The notes below the pieces were generated by a model. That model ran no database searches. It had not been told where the DNA came from and saw only the letters and a list, made by a program, of their open reading frames with translations. 60,686 nucleotides of DNA from Chloroflexota bacterium (GTDB lineage: Bacteria > Chloroflexota > Dehalococcoidia > Lucifugimonadales > UBA826): assembly GCA_002722155.1 (NCBI GenBank), contig PBKS01000019.1, forward strand, positions 1 through 60,686, in the 5' to 3' direction. This document shows positions 43,914 through 51,988 of this stretch, piece after piece. Within the stretch, counting starts at the first letter, position 1, and each line of letters begins with the position of its first letter. Made by a program: the position numbers and the translations under genes.

Positions 43914-44660
43914 GTGACTGAACTGAAAGGCAAAGTAGCGTTGGTTACAGGAGCAGCAAAAGGAATTGGGAAAGCTGCAGCGGTAAGACTGGCTGAAGAA
44001 GGCGTAAATGTCGCAATAAATTACAACTCTTCCAAACAGGAAGCCGAGGACACCGTTAAGCTTCTTAAGAGCTTTGGAATAGACTCCATTTCATGTCAAG
44101 CAGATGTTGGAAACCTAGATCAAGTAACAAGGATGGTGGATGATGTCACTGAGCAATTTGGGCAAATTGATATCCTCGTGAATAACGCCGGGATTATAGA
44201 TGACGGTCTACTACTAAGAATGTCAGACGAAGCCTGGGCTCGAGTGATAAATACAAATTTGAATGGCACCTTTTACTGCACTCGCGCCGTACTTCGAACG
44301 ATGGTGAGGTCCAGGTGGGGAAGAATAATTAACATTGGTTCTGTAGTTGGCCTTCGGGGCAACATAGGTCAGACCAACTACACAGCGTCAAAAGCAGCAA
44401 TAAACGGTTTCACTTTCGCTCTTGCCAAGGAAGTTGCCACTAGAAATATAACTGTCAATACCATAACGCCAGGCTACATACACACCGATACTGTTGATGT
44501 TCTATCAGACAAGCAAAAAGACACGATTATGACTTGGATACCTATGGCTCGTTTTGGTGAGGTAGACGATATTGCTCACATGGTCGCATACCTCGCCAGC
44601 GAAAAAGCAAAATATATAACGGGACAAATAATCAGTGTGGACGGAGGAATGGCTATCTAG
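43914..44660 (+). CDS. fabG: 3-oxoacyl-[acyl-carrier-protein] reductase
   Basis: A 248-residue SDR of FabG type, NADPH-dependent reduction of 3-oxoacyl-ACP. The cofactor motif TGAAKGIGKAAAVRL, INYNSSKQ after strand 2 (NADP-type), LVNNAGI, the serine region NIGSVVGLRGN, YTASKAA, and ITGQIISVDGGMAI at the end. Start GTG 43914 with gggagag 7 nt upstream. Placement after plsX supports the fatty-acid role over the many catabolic SDRs. Confidence 0.93.
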   Translation: MTELKGKVALVTGAAKGIGKAAAVRLAEEGVNVAINYNSSKQEAEDTVKLLKSFGIDSISCQADVGNLDQVTRMVDDVTEQFGQIDILVNNAGIIDDGLLLRMSDEAWARVINTNLNGTFYCTRAVLRTMVRSRWGRIINIGSVVGLRGNIGQTNYTASKAAINGFTFALAKEVATRNITVNTITPGYIHTDTVDVLSDKQKDTIMTWIPMARFGEVDDIAHMVAYLASEKAKYITGQIISVDGGMAI

Positions 44661-44682
44661 TAAACGAGGCCTAAATTTATCA

Positions 44683-45453
44683 ATGGCTAATCCTCAAAAT
44701 AAGGTGGCACTCATAACAGGCGGTTCAAGAGGCATAGGAAAATCTATAGCCATAGAATTTGGTAGTCTTGGCTACGACATCGTCTTCAATTATTTCAGAA
44801 ATCATAGTGCAGCAGAAAAAACCCAACGGCAGATAGAAGAACTGGGTGTTAAATGTTTAAAACTGCGAGCTCATCTAGCAGAACCCGATCAGATATCAGA
44901 GATGTTCCAGTCAATCACGGAAAAATTCGGCACGATGGATGTTTTGATAAATAACGCGGCTTCTGGAGTTCAAAGAAATGTCGATGAATTAACTCCAAAG
45001 CATTGGGACTGGGCAATGAACATAAATGCCAGAGCACCATGGTTGTGCTCAATAGAAGCGGCTAAATTAATGTCAAACGGCGGATCCATAGTGAACATAA
45101 CTTCTGAAGGTTCCAGAAAGGTCCTCCCATATTACCTATCAGTGGGAACATCTAAAGCAGCACTTGAATCACTCACGAGGTATCTGGCGGTAGAATTAGC
45201 CGAAAAAGACATCAATGTTAATGCTGTTTCAGGTGGATACGTTCAAACTGACGCTTTGGAATCTTTCCCAAACAAAAAAGACATGCTATCAGCTGTCAAA
45301 AACAATTTATCAGGGAGAGTTATAACGGGAGAGGACATTGCGAAGGTTACAGCCTTTTTGTGTAGTGAGGATGCGGCAATGATAAGAGGCCAAGTCATCA
45401 TAGTTGATGGAGGTGTTACACTTCCTGCTCCTTTACCAACTACCGAATTATAA
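44683..45453 (+). CDS. fabL: enoyl-ACP reductase III (FabL-type)
   Basis: A 256-residue SDR. The first motif is TGGSRGIGKSIAIEF and NNAASGVQRN follows. Its active site has the spaced Tyr and Lys of enoyl reductases: YYLSVGTSKAALESLTRYLA, close to the Bacillus subtilis FabL segment. NVNAVSGGYVQTDAL and MIRGQVIIVDGG also match FabL. It would carry out the last step of the elongation cycle. The frame extends back into fabG (44635), but ATG 44683 after the fabG stop is the likely start. Its stop abuts that of convergent ygfZ. Confidence 0.88.
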   Translation: MANPQNKVALITGGSRGIGKSIAIEFGSLGYDIVFNYFRNHSAAEKTQRQIEELGVKCLKLRAHLAEPDQISEMFQSITEKFGTMDVLINNAASGVQRNVDELTPKHWDWAMNINARAPWLCSIEAAKLMSNGGSIVNITSEGSRKVLPYYLSVGTSKAALESLTRYLAVELAEKDINVNAVSGGYVQTDALESFPNKKDMLSAVKNNLSGRVITGEDIAKVTAFLCSEDAAMIRGQVIIVDGGVTLPAPLPTTEL

Positions 45454-46353
45454 TTACTCAGCTAATATCTCTGTAACCACAATCTTTCTTTCACCGCAGT
45501 CCAGCTCTCGCTCAAGTTCGGCGTAGGTGTTTCGGACAAACCCCAACCCAATCCCACTATCTACCGAAGTTATAACGCCGATTGGCTTACCGTCACATGT
45601 AATTTGATTCTGCTCAAGATTTCCTTGCCACTCCAGTCTAACAAGTTTCCTCTGGACTTTGTCATAGGTATTTAGTCTAGCAACAACTTCCTGGCCAACA
45701 TAACATCCTTTATTAAAACTAATATGAGAAATTAAGCCTGCCTCAAGTGGATTAAAATCTTCTGTTAATTCAAACCCAAATACAGGAATACCAAGTTTCA
45801 ACCTAAGTTGATTGAATTTTTCAAGATTAATTTGCTCGAACTTTTTGGCTAAAAACTCACCAATTTTAGAACGTCCTGTAAAAGGCCCTATAATATCTAT
45901 ACATAGCACCTTAGACATTTCCTCTCTTATCCCAATTACGGATTCGCCTTCAATTTCGCAAATCGTAGAATCACGCACCAAAAGTTCCGATATCTCTGGA
46001 AATAGATCATCCCACCCTTCACCTATCAAGCGAAAATGACATGTTTCAGCAGAAATATCCTTTACTGAAACATCCTCCATAATGGTATAAAACTCTATCC
46101 ACTCAATGACTTTTTTCTTTGATTCCTTGGCCGTAGTTACCAAAACCCTATCAGGAAGTCGGTTCACACCAATCAGATCGATTATTCGGCCTTTGTTTGT
46201 AGTCAAAACCGAACCCATACCGGTATAAGGTTCAGTTAGATCTTCGAGTTTATTAGTAGACAGTCTGTCAAGAAGATCCAAGGAATCTTCCCCATACAAA
46301 TCTATCCTGCTGAAATAGTCTACTAGATCTACAAAAACAGGCTTTTCGGTCAA
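45454..46353 (-). CDS. ygfZ: folate-binding YgfZ-like protein (GcvT paralog)
   Basis: A 299-residue protein of the aminomethyltransferase fold with the YgfZ signature KGCYVGQEVVARLNTYDKVQRK, whose Cys is essential in the family. YgfZ proteins help iron-sulfur cluster delivery in a tetrahydrofolate-dependent way. It lies 12 nt after erpA, which strongly supports this role over glycine cleavage. Start TTG 46353. Its stop directly abuts the stop of fabL on the other strand. Confidence 0.9.
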   Translation of the reverse strand: MTEKPVFVDLVDYFSRIDLYGEDSLDLLDRLSTNKLEDLTEPYTGMGSVLTTNKGRIIDLIGVNRLPDRVLVTTAKESKKKVIEWIEFYTIMEDVSVKDISAETCHFRLIGEGWDDLFPEISELLVRDSTICEIEGESVIGIREEMSKVLCIDIIGPFTGRSKIGEFLAKKFEQINLEKFNQLRLKLGIPVFGFELTEDFNPLEAGLISHISFNKGCYVGQEVVARLNTYDKVQRKLVRLEWQGNLEQNQITCDGKPIGVITSVDSGIGLGFVRNTYAELERELDCGERKIVVTEILAE

Positions 46354-46365
46354 GGAATAACTTAC

Positions 46366-46722
46366 CTACACACTAAACGAAGTCCCGCAGCCACACGTTG
46401 TTTTGGCGTTGGGGTTGTTGAATACAAAACCTTTACCATTCAAACCACCAGAGTATTCGAGGACCGTACCAGCCAAAAATACATAAGACTTCTTATCAAC
46501 AAAAAGTCGGACGCCATTTTCATCTATTACTTTATCAGTCTCTCTAGGACCATCATTTACTATTTCTAAAATATAAGTTAGACCTGAGCAGCCTCCGCCT
46601 TTTACTCCAACACGTATATCAGCTTCGGAATTTCCTTCAGCAGCAGCAAATTCTTTTACATGGCGAGCGGCCTCTTCACTAATAACTATAGAAAGGGGTG
46701 CAGGGCCTTGAGTGGTTGTCAT
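46366..46722 (-). CDS. erpA: iron-sulfur cluster insertion protein (ErpA/IscA)
   Basis: A 118-residue A-type carrier protein with the three conserved cysteines: Cys45 in KGGGCSGLTY, and Cys110 and Cys112 in the CGCGTSFSV tail. These hold a 2Fe-2S or 4Fe-4S cluster for transfer to apo-proteins. GKGFVFNNPNA before the last pair is typical. ATG 46722 with gggag 8 nt upstream. It leads the erpA-ygfZ operon. The name could equally be iscA or sufA. Confidence 0.93.
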   Translation of the reverse strand: MTTTQGPAPLSIVISEEAARHVKEFAAAEGNSEADIRVGVKGGGCSGLTYILEIVNDGPRETDKVIDENGVRLFVDKKSYVFLAGTVLEYSGGLNGKGFVFNNPNAKTTCGCGTSFSV

Positions 46723-46958
46723 TTATTTCTCCCAACATCTTCATATACCCTCTGTATGGCAACGCCACACCTGAAGATTTGCGTAATTTTCAACACTAAT
46801 ACTAGAACATTGATTTTATTAATATAACAATGCGCAGTCAATGTTAACGAAGACAAAGTCAACGCAACTTATCACTAATTCAAAGAAAACAACCAAGAAA
46901 TTTCCCTGGTTTTCCGATCGAAACACTATTTCTATTTCAGCCCAGACGCTCTACAAAA

Positions 46959-47138
46959 TCAGGCAGCTTCACCCTTTTTACTTTCAGGAGCGCCTGTTTC
47001 TGCCAATGCTTTTGAATTTTTCTCTAGTTCTAGGTCCTGCATCATTCCGCATTGAATACATTCTTTAAATACTCCATAAGTATCCTGACGCGTGTGCATG
47101 TCCCCACGACATTTTGAACAAGCTCTATAATCAATCAT
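46959..47138 (-). CDS. small zinc-ribbon protein
   Basis: A 59-residue protein: a first CxxC in RACSKCRGD, an 18-residue middle (MHTRQDTYGVFKE) and a second CxxC in CIQCGMMQ, then a charged tail ending KKGEAA. This four-Cys pattern with a short spacer is a rubredoxin-like or zinc-ribbon fold. ATG 47138 has aggaa 8 nt upstream. No clear role; similar small ribbons often regulate translation or bind RNA. A plus-strand open frame over the same DNA is a shadow. Confidence 0.75.
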   Translation of the reverse strand: MIDYRACSKCRGDMHTRQDTYGVFKECIQCGMMQDLELEKNSKALAETGAPESKKGEAA

Positions 47139-47249
47139 TCTTAAATTCCTACTTCCTCTTTAATAGTAAAAAACTACTTTATTCAACATAATAAAAATTA
47201 AAAATTCTGGGAAAATTGCTCAGTTATTTTTTTAAACTACATCCAACAC

Positions 47250-47371
47250 AAATGAATGTGCCTGTTACTCCTATAAGAAACAACCCAACCGAAACCCACA
47301 GTATCCATATAAATGAATGTGCCTGTTACTCCTATAAGAAACAACCCAACCGAAACCCACAGTATCCATAT
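47250..47371. repeat. 61 bp perfect tandem duplication
   Basis: Two exact copies of a 61 bp unit (47250-47310 and 47311-47371), with three more matching bases at the start of a third. On the minus strand one frame of the unit reads WILWVSVGLFLIGVTGTFI, a membrane helix. In the left copy it runs into CVGCSLKK and a stop near 47229. The 61 bp period is not a multiple of 3, so duplication broke that frame. It looks like a recently duplicated end of a small membrane-protein gene. Confidence 0.85.
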
Positions 47372-47400
47372 AAAGGAGAAACCAAGCGGAAATTATAATG

Positions 47401-47439
47401 AAACATAATAACATTGCAAGAGGCAATGTTATTATGTTT
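47401..47439. terminator. 17 bp perfect hairpin
   Basis: AAACATAATAACATTGC (47401-47417) and GCAATGTTATTATGTTT (47423-47439) pair perfectly around a 5 nt loop. The plus strand continues with a T-rich run, so it can act as a plus-strand Rho-independent terminator, and T-rich sequence on the other side allows minus-strand use. It sits in the 675 bp gap between divergent genes, where no terminator is needed. It may end an unannotated small RNA or the remnant membrane-protein gene at 47229-47371. Confidence 0.6.
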
Positions 47440-47677
47440 ATTATCATTTTTCTTGATACTACTGCATAGTATGCTATTTTTAGAATTTGATTGGAATTGA
47501 AACCCTCTTTCAGAAATAAAGAAATTCGGCAATGTGAAAGTTGGGTAAGGCGATATCCACTGGTTAAAAAGTCCTAACTTTTAGTCGTCATCACCCGATC
47601 ATAAAAACTCTGATTTTTAAAGACCCCATAGAAAATACAATGGTTTTCAGGACCTTGAATTTGTGCCTGTGTATCTA
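47440..47677. other. non-coding part of the 675 bp gap before the opp genes
   Basis: This AT-rich stretch between the 17 bp hairpin and the promoter at 47678-47706 has no credible reading frame, tRNA or clear repeat on either strand. It could hold a small RNA, which would need transcript data to show. Confidence 0.3.
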
Positions 47678-47706
47678 TTGCCTTTTCCTACACCATTAGT
47701 TATAGT
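47678..47706 (+). promoter_or_regulatory. sigma70-type promoter of the opp ATPase genes
   Basis: TTGCCT (47678-47683), a spacer of exactly 17 nt and TATAGT (47701-47706) match -35 and -10 consensus at 4 and 5 of 6 positions. The predicted start near 47713 gives a ~100 nt leader before ATG 47815 of the OppD-like gene. The best promoter in the right half of the window. Confidence 0.55.
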
Positions 47707-47814
47707 GGCGGGTACTTAATTTGAGAACGGTTGTCTAAATTTAGGCGTGGCTCTCACAAAAATATACGATTCCAACGTAGGCACCAAGTGCCCAGAACAA
47801 TTAGGAGTTCAAAT

Positions 47815-48846
47815 ATGGCTTCAGATAGTCGCATAGGCGATGTAGTACTGGAAGTTAAAAACCTTCAAACTTATTTTGTGACGCGTTGGGGTATTACGAA
47901 AGCGGTAGACGGGGTTAGCTTCGATTTGAGAAAAGGGGAAACCCTGGGAATTGTTGGAGAATCGGGGTCAGGAAAATCAGTTACTGTGAGTTCTGTAATG
48001 AGACTAGTACCCTCTCCCCCCGGCCATATAGTAGGAGGGGAAATTCTCCTTGAAGGGGAAAATCTGCTTGACCTAGATGACAACGAAATGAACAAGGTAC
48101 GAGGGGACAAGATAGCCATGGTCCTTCAGGACCCAATGACGGCATTGAACCCTGTTTTTGACATCGAAGACCAAGTTGGGGAAGCACTTAAAATCCACGA
48201 AGGATTGAAAGGACCTGGATTGAAGGAAACTGTCATTGATATGCTGAGAAAGGTACGTATACCAGCACCAGATACCAGAATGAAAGACTTCCCACATCAA
48301 TTGTCAGGTGGAATGAGGCAACGTGTTGTGGGTGCTATCGGCATATCATGCAACCCGTCGGTGCTAATAGCTGACGAGCCGACCACTTCCTTAGATGCAA
48401 CGATACAAGCACAATACTTAAATCTCCTAAGAGACTTGCAAGAAGACACCGGAGTTGGAATTATTTTTATTACCCACGACTTTGGGATAGTCGCGAAAAT
48501 GTGCGACCGGGTTGCCGTTATGTACGCTGGAAAAATAGTGGAACAGGGTGACGTCAGAGAAATTTTTAATGACCCCCTCCATCCCTACACTGAAGCATTA
48601 ATCAAATCGGTTCCAAAGATGGAAGAAAATGTTGAGCGGCTCTATGCTATACCTGGTAACCCTCCTAATGTAACAAACAGACCTTCGGGCTGTAATTTCC
48701 AACCCCTCTGTGACAAAGAAAATCTCAATCCAGATTGCGAAACCTTAGAGCCCGTTCTTAGAGAGGAATCTCCGGGACATTGGGTGGCCTATTGCGCGGC
48801 CTGCATCGATACCCACGGATGCAAGTGGTTTCCCAGAGCTCTATAA
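47815..48846 (+). CDS. peptide ABC transporter ATP-binding protein (OppD/DppD-like)
   Basis: A 343-residue ATPase. Walker A GESGSGKSVT, signature LSGGMRQR, Walker B SVLIADEPTT. The C-terminal oligopeptide-transport domain (HPYTEALIKSVP) is present. After it come several cysteines and the tail YCAACIDTHGCKWFPRAL. C-terminal Cys clusters in DppD-type ATPases are known to hold a 4Fe-4S cluster. ATG 47815 has aggag 7 nt upstream; the longer frame from 47731 has none. Energises uptake of peptides or other solutes with permeases encoded elsewhere. Confidence 0.92.
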   Translation: MASDSRIGDVVLEVKNLQTYFVTRWGITKAVDGVSFDLRKGETLGIVGESGSGKSVTVSSVMRLVPSPPGHIVGGEILLEGENLLDLDDNEMNKVRGDKIAMVLQDPMTALNPVFDIEDQVGEALKIHEGLKGPGLKETVIDMLRKVRIPAPDTRMKDFPHQLSGGMRQRVVGAIGISCNPSVLIADEPTTSLDATIQAQYLNLLRDLQEDTGVGIIFITHDFGIVAKMCDRVAVMYAGKIVEQGDVREIFNDPLHPYTEALIKSVPKMEENVERLYAIPGNPPNVTNRPSGCNFQPLCDKENLNPDCETLEPVLREESPGHWVAYCAACIDTHGCKWFPRAL

Positions 48847-48877
48847 ATTCTGAATTCAAACCTAAAAGAGGACTAAG

Positions 48878-49903
48878 ATGACGAGTGAAAATGGATCTTT
48901 ATTAGAGATCAAAAACCTAAAAAAGCATTTCCCGGTAGGCGGCGGAATGTTTGGTTCTATAACAGGAAAAAAAGAATTTTTGAAGGCCGTAGATGGTATA
49001 AGCTTAACCATTGAGCCTGGGACTACATACGGATTGGTCGGAGAATCTGGATGCGGAAAATCTACAACCGCCAAAATGGTGCTTATGCTGGAAGAACCCA
49101 CCGACGGAGAAATTTTATTTAACGGTGAAGACGCTATCAATGCTAGCAAAGAGGCAAAAAGAAACTACAAGTCCAACGTGCAGGCTGTGTTTCAGGACCC
49201 TTGGGCCTCCCTCAACCCGAGAATGAAAGTAGAAAGCATCATTGCAGAACCTCTTCAAGTGAACACCTCGATGACGAAAAGTGAGATAAAAACTAAAGTC
49301 GGGGAAATTTTGGAGGAAGTGGGATTACAACAATACCAAGCTGGTTTGTATCCACATGAATTCTCAGGTGGTCAAAGACAAAGGATTGGTGTTGCTAGGT
49401 CGTTGGCATTAAACCCAAAATTGATCGTGCTAGATGAGCCGGTTTCAGCATTGGATGTGTCAATTAGAGCTCAAATAATGAACCTATTGATGGATCTTCA
49501 GAAAGAACATGGGCTTACCTACCTTTTAATCGCTCACCATCTAGCCACCGTGAGATATATGTGTGACAAAATGGGCGTCATGTACCTGGGTAAATTGGTT
49601 GAAGAAGCGACCACAGACCAGTTATTTGATAACCCTACACATCCATACACCCAAGCGCTTATTGGAGCCGCTCTCCCATATCATCCCGATGATCAAAAAG
49701 AGGAAATGTTACTTGAAGGAGAGGTCCCATCTCCCATCAACCCACCATCTTGCTGCAGTTACTCACCATTATGCCCAGAACCAGATCCGCAATGTTTAGA
49801 AAATGAACTGATTACTAGAGAAGTAGAACCTGGCCACAGAACAGCCCACTGTGCCCTCTGCGCAGACGAGTATGGCTGTTATTGGTTCCCGAGAGAAAGA
49901 TAA
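48878..49903 (+). CDS. peptide ABC transporter ATP-binding protein (OppF/DppF-like)
   Basis: A 341-residue partner ATPase with GESGCGKST, FSGGQRQR and LIVLDEPVS, plus HPYTQALIGAAL in the C-terminal domain. The tail HCALCADEYGCYWFPRER repeats the CxxCxxxxGCxWFPR form of the preceding gene. In model transporters D and F subunits pair. It is 31 nt downstream of the OppD-like gene with aggac upstream. There is no permease or binding protein gene within 10 kb on either side, which is unusual. Confidence 0.92.
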   Translation: MTSENGSLLEIKNLKKHFPVGGGMFGSITGKKEFLKAVDGISLTIEPGTTYGLVGESGCGKSTTAKMVLMLEEPTDGEILFNGEDAINASKEAKRNYKSNVQAVFQDPWASLNPRMKVESIIAEPLQVNTSMTKSEIKTKVGEILEEVGLQQYQAGLYPHEFSGGQRQRIGVARSLALNPKLIVLDEPVSALDVSIRAQIMNLLMDLQKEHGLTYLLIAHHLATVRYMCDKMGVMYLGKLVEEATTDQLFDNPTHPYTQALIGAALPYHPDDQKEEMLLEGEVPSPINPPSCCSYSPLCPEPDPQCLENELITREVEPGHRTAHCALCADEYGCYWFPRER

Positions 49904-50116
49904 ATAGCACCTAAATAAGTTCAAGTAAATTAAGCGTAAGCCGTCCGCGGAAAACTTTCTCAATAATGGGATTCTTACGTCTTCGTATTTTAAAGGTGCG
50001 GATTACTGTTTCTATCCTCACACTCATTCCTCAGTGTTGGGTCGAAATATTTCAGCTATCGAGGAATTTATCAATATATATATAAACTTCCTTTTGTTGC
50101 TTTTGTCAGCTAGTCG

Positions 50117-50908
50117 TTAAACTCTGGCCTTGGCTGTCCAAATCATGCTATCACTTTCCATGTCAAAGGCATTACCATGAAAATCACCCAGAAGAGACAC
50201 AATTTCAAATCCACAGTTGCGTAACAAATGAAACATTTCCCATCGAAAAGTGTATCTAAAGGAAAGATCGTGAACCACCTTTTGGCCGACAATACCCTCA
50301 CTGTCCACAAATTCCACTATTACTTTACAAACACCAGTTTGTTCAAAATCATCATAGTCTGTTTGCTGATAGAGAACTAATTTACTTCCATCTTGTTCAT
50401 AATTAATATCCCCAAGATGGTATACAGTCGCTGGGTCCCCCAAAATAATGCTCGGATCTGGTACTTTCATTTCGATAATCAATGTACCTTCAAGGCTCAA
50501 GTGCCGTTTCACATTATCGAGAAAAATTTGTTGCTCCGTTGATGAACAAATAGACATAAAGGCCGATGATGGAATAACTACCAAGGAAAATTTTCTGTCA
50601 GAACCAATATTCAATTCGGGTATGCTTGATTCACCAAAAGAAACTTGGCTTGGATTAGATATTTTTCCTATCTTATTTCTCGCTATAGAAAGCATCTCAG
50701 GTGACGGGTCTACCGCGTGTACTGCCTTACCACATGCCACTAGAAATTCGGTTATCCTTCCGGTAGCACATCCAATTTCTAAAACTGAAGCCCCTTCGGC
50801 TGACGCTTGTTCAAGATAGTAAGCGAGATCGTCTCGCCTATCCTGAAAAATCAAATCACAGACTCTGGCCCAAGCAGGACTATTCTGCTCATCAACCATA
50901 TGAAACAT
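50117..50908 (-). CDS. class I SAM-dependent methyltransferase
   Basis: A 263-residue methyltransferase. Motif I is VLEIGCATGRITEFL, with the acidic VHAVDPSPEML after strand 2, and motif III-like HLSLEGTLIIEM later. The C-terminal portion (DGSKLVLYQQTDYDDFEQTG) is the mixed beta region seen in small-molecule methyltransferases. Substrate unknown. ATG 50908 is used, with aaggt upstream; TTG 50911 and ATG 50896 are alternatives. Monocistronic, convergent with opp genes. Confidence 0.87.
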   Translation of the reverse strand: MFHMVDEQNSPAWARVCDLIFQDRRDDLAYYLEQASAEGASVLEIGCATGRITEFLVACGKAVHAVDPSPEMLSIARNKIGKISNPSQVSFGESSIPELNIGSDRKFSLVVIPSSAFMSICSSTEQQIFLDNVKRHLSLEGTLIIEMKVPDPSIILGDPATVYHLGDINYEQDGSKLVLYQQTDYDDFEQTGVCKVIVEFVDSEGIVGQKVVHDLSFRYTFRWEMFHLLRNCGFEIVSLLGDFHGNAFDMESDSMIWTAKARV

Positions 50909-51200
50909 CAATCAACCTTCTTATTTTTTTATCAAGTTCTCGATACGTCTTTCTACAATAATATCTTTACTTGTTAAAATAACCTATATTTCTACGTTTA
51001 CCGCAAAGTGTTTTAGGGCTTCTCCGCGAAAGTAAGTTACCAATACAGCACCAGGGTGGGGCATTTTAGGGTATCGCCACATATGCTCAGCATTCTATTT
51101 ATTCCACTAGATACAAAGAGCAAATAAACTTATAACTTAAGCTCTCTGAAAAATCCTCCGCAGACTCCATGGAGACTTGATCTTAACTGGATTGCAGGCT

Positions 51201-51707
51201 TCATTCTGTGGCGGTAAATGTACCCACTTTGATTCCATCACATAGAATAGCGAAAACCCCTGGAGCACCAATGCTGAAATCATAAGACTTCTTCGATCCA
51301 GAGGGCAAAGAAAGGGCCACTGAAGCCATCCCGGTCTCCAAGGCACCTCCTGCAGACTTAATTGTCATGCCAGAAATTTCATATTTAACCTGGTTTCTAT
51401 CATCTGCTGCCTCAGTAGATTTCATATCCCTTTCTTCAGATGCGCCAGCAATCTGGACATTTAGCCTTACGCTAACCCCAACAGGTGAGATTAAGTCACC
51501 GGGAGTAGCCTTACAAGTTCCGTCCGTTTTGTCTAAATCAACTGATAGTTCTTGTATTTTGCTGGCTATCGGCGAACCATGAAATTCACCTGTTTTATCA
51601 GCGCCCTCTTGAGACGGTTTTCCCTCCCCAGGATCACCTCCACAGGCTGTGACGGCAAGGCCAGCTAATACAATTAATAACACAACCGCGATAAATTTAT
51701 TATTCAT
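51201..51707 (-). CDS. hypothetical lipoprotein
   Basis: A 168-residue protein with a signal peptide and lipobox (KFIAVVLLIVLAGLAVTACGG), so exported and lipidated. The mature part is Gly/Ser/Asp-rich then a probable beta-sandwich (VGVSVRLNVQIAG, KYEISGMTIKSAGG, SKKSYDFSIGAPGVF). I recognise no family. The frame opens at ATG 51728, but ATG 51707 gives a standard signal peptide; neither has a good ribosome site. Perhaps a periplasmic or cell-surface binding protein. Confidence 0.65.
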   Translation of the reverse strand: MNNKFIAVVLLIVLAGLAVTACGGDPGEGKPSQEGADKTGEFHGSPIASKIQELSVDLDKTDGTCKATPGDLISPVGVSVRLNVQIAGASEERDMKSTEAADDRNQVKYEISGMTIKSAGGALETGMASVALSLPSGSKKSYDFSIGAPGVFAILCDGIKVGTFTATE

Positions 51708-51777
51708 AATAGCTGTACTTGACTCCATTACATGAAAATAATTTCCAGTATCTCAAACTCATGGTACCGAAGTTTAC

Positions 51778-51809
51778 CATTCACAATACAAATTGCCATT
51801 CACAACACA
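51778..51809. repeat. short direct repeat CCATTCACAAnACA in a divergent region
   Basis: CCATTCACAATACA (51778-51791) and CCATTCACAACACA (51796-51809) differ at one position and are 18 bp apart, close to two helical turns. They lie between the lipoprotein gene (minus) and the DapA-like gene (plus), so they may be binding sites of one regulator. Short and unproven. Confidence 0.3.
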
Positions 51810-51988
51810 TATCAATGGAGCGAAACAAACATTGAATAACCACCTTTATCACTTCCATCACTCACCATTTCCAAATACTCCTTCATACTGTTACAAAAAA
51901 GGAGGGGGATCTAGTCGAACTTTTGAAACACATGCTAGAATCCTAGCAAAACAACAAGACTCTTAAACATCAAATGAAGGAAACCAAT

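Noticed and set aside
46841-47068. Plus-strand 75-codon frame
   Set aside because: Shadow of the minus-strand zinc-ribbon gene at 46959-47138, which has a better start and a Cys pattern.
47250-47371. CRISPR array
   Set aside because: Two contiguous identical 61 bp units without spacers are a tandem duplication. No repeat-spacer structure was seen anywhere in the window.
47216-47398. Plus-strand 60-codon frame through the tandem duplication
   Set aside because: Its apparent internal repeat is a by-product of the 61 bp DNA duplication, not a repeat protein.
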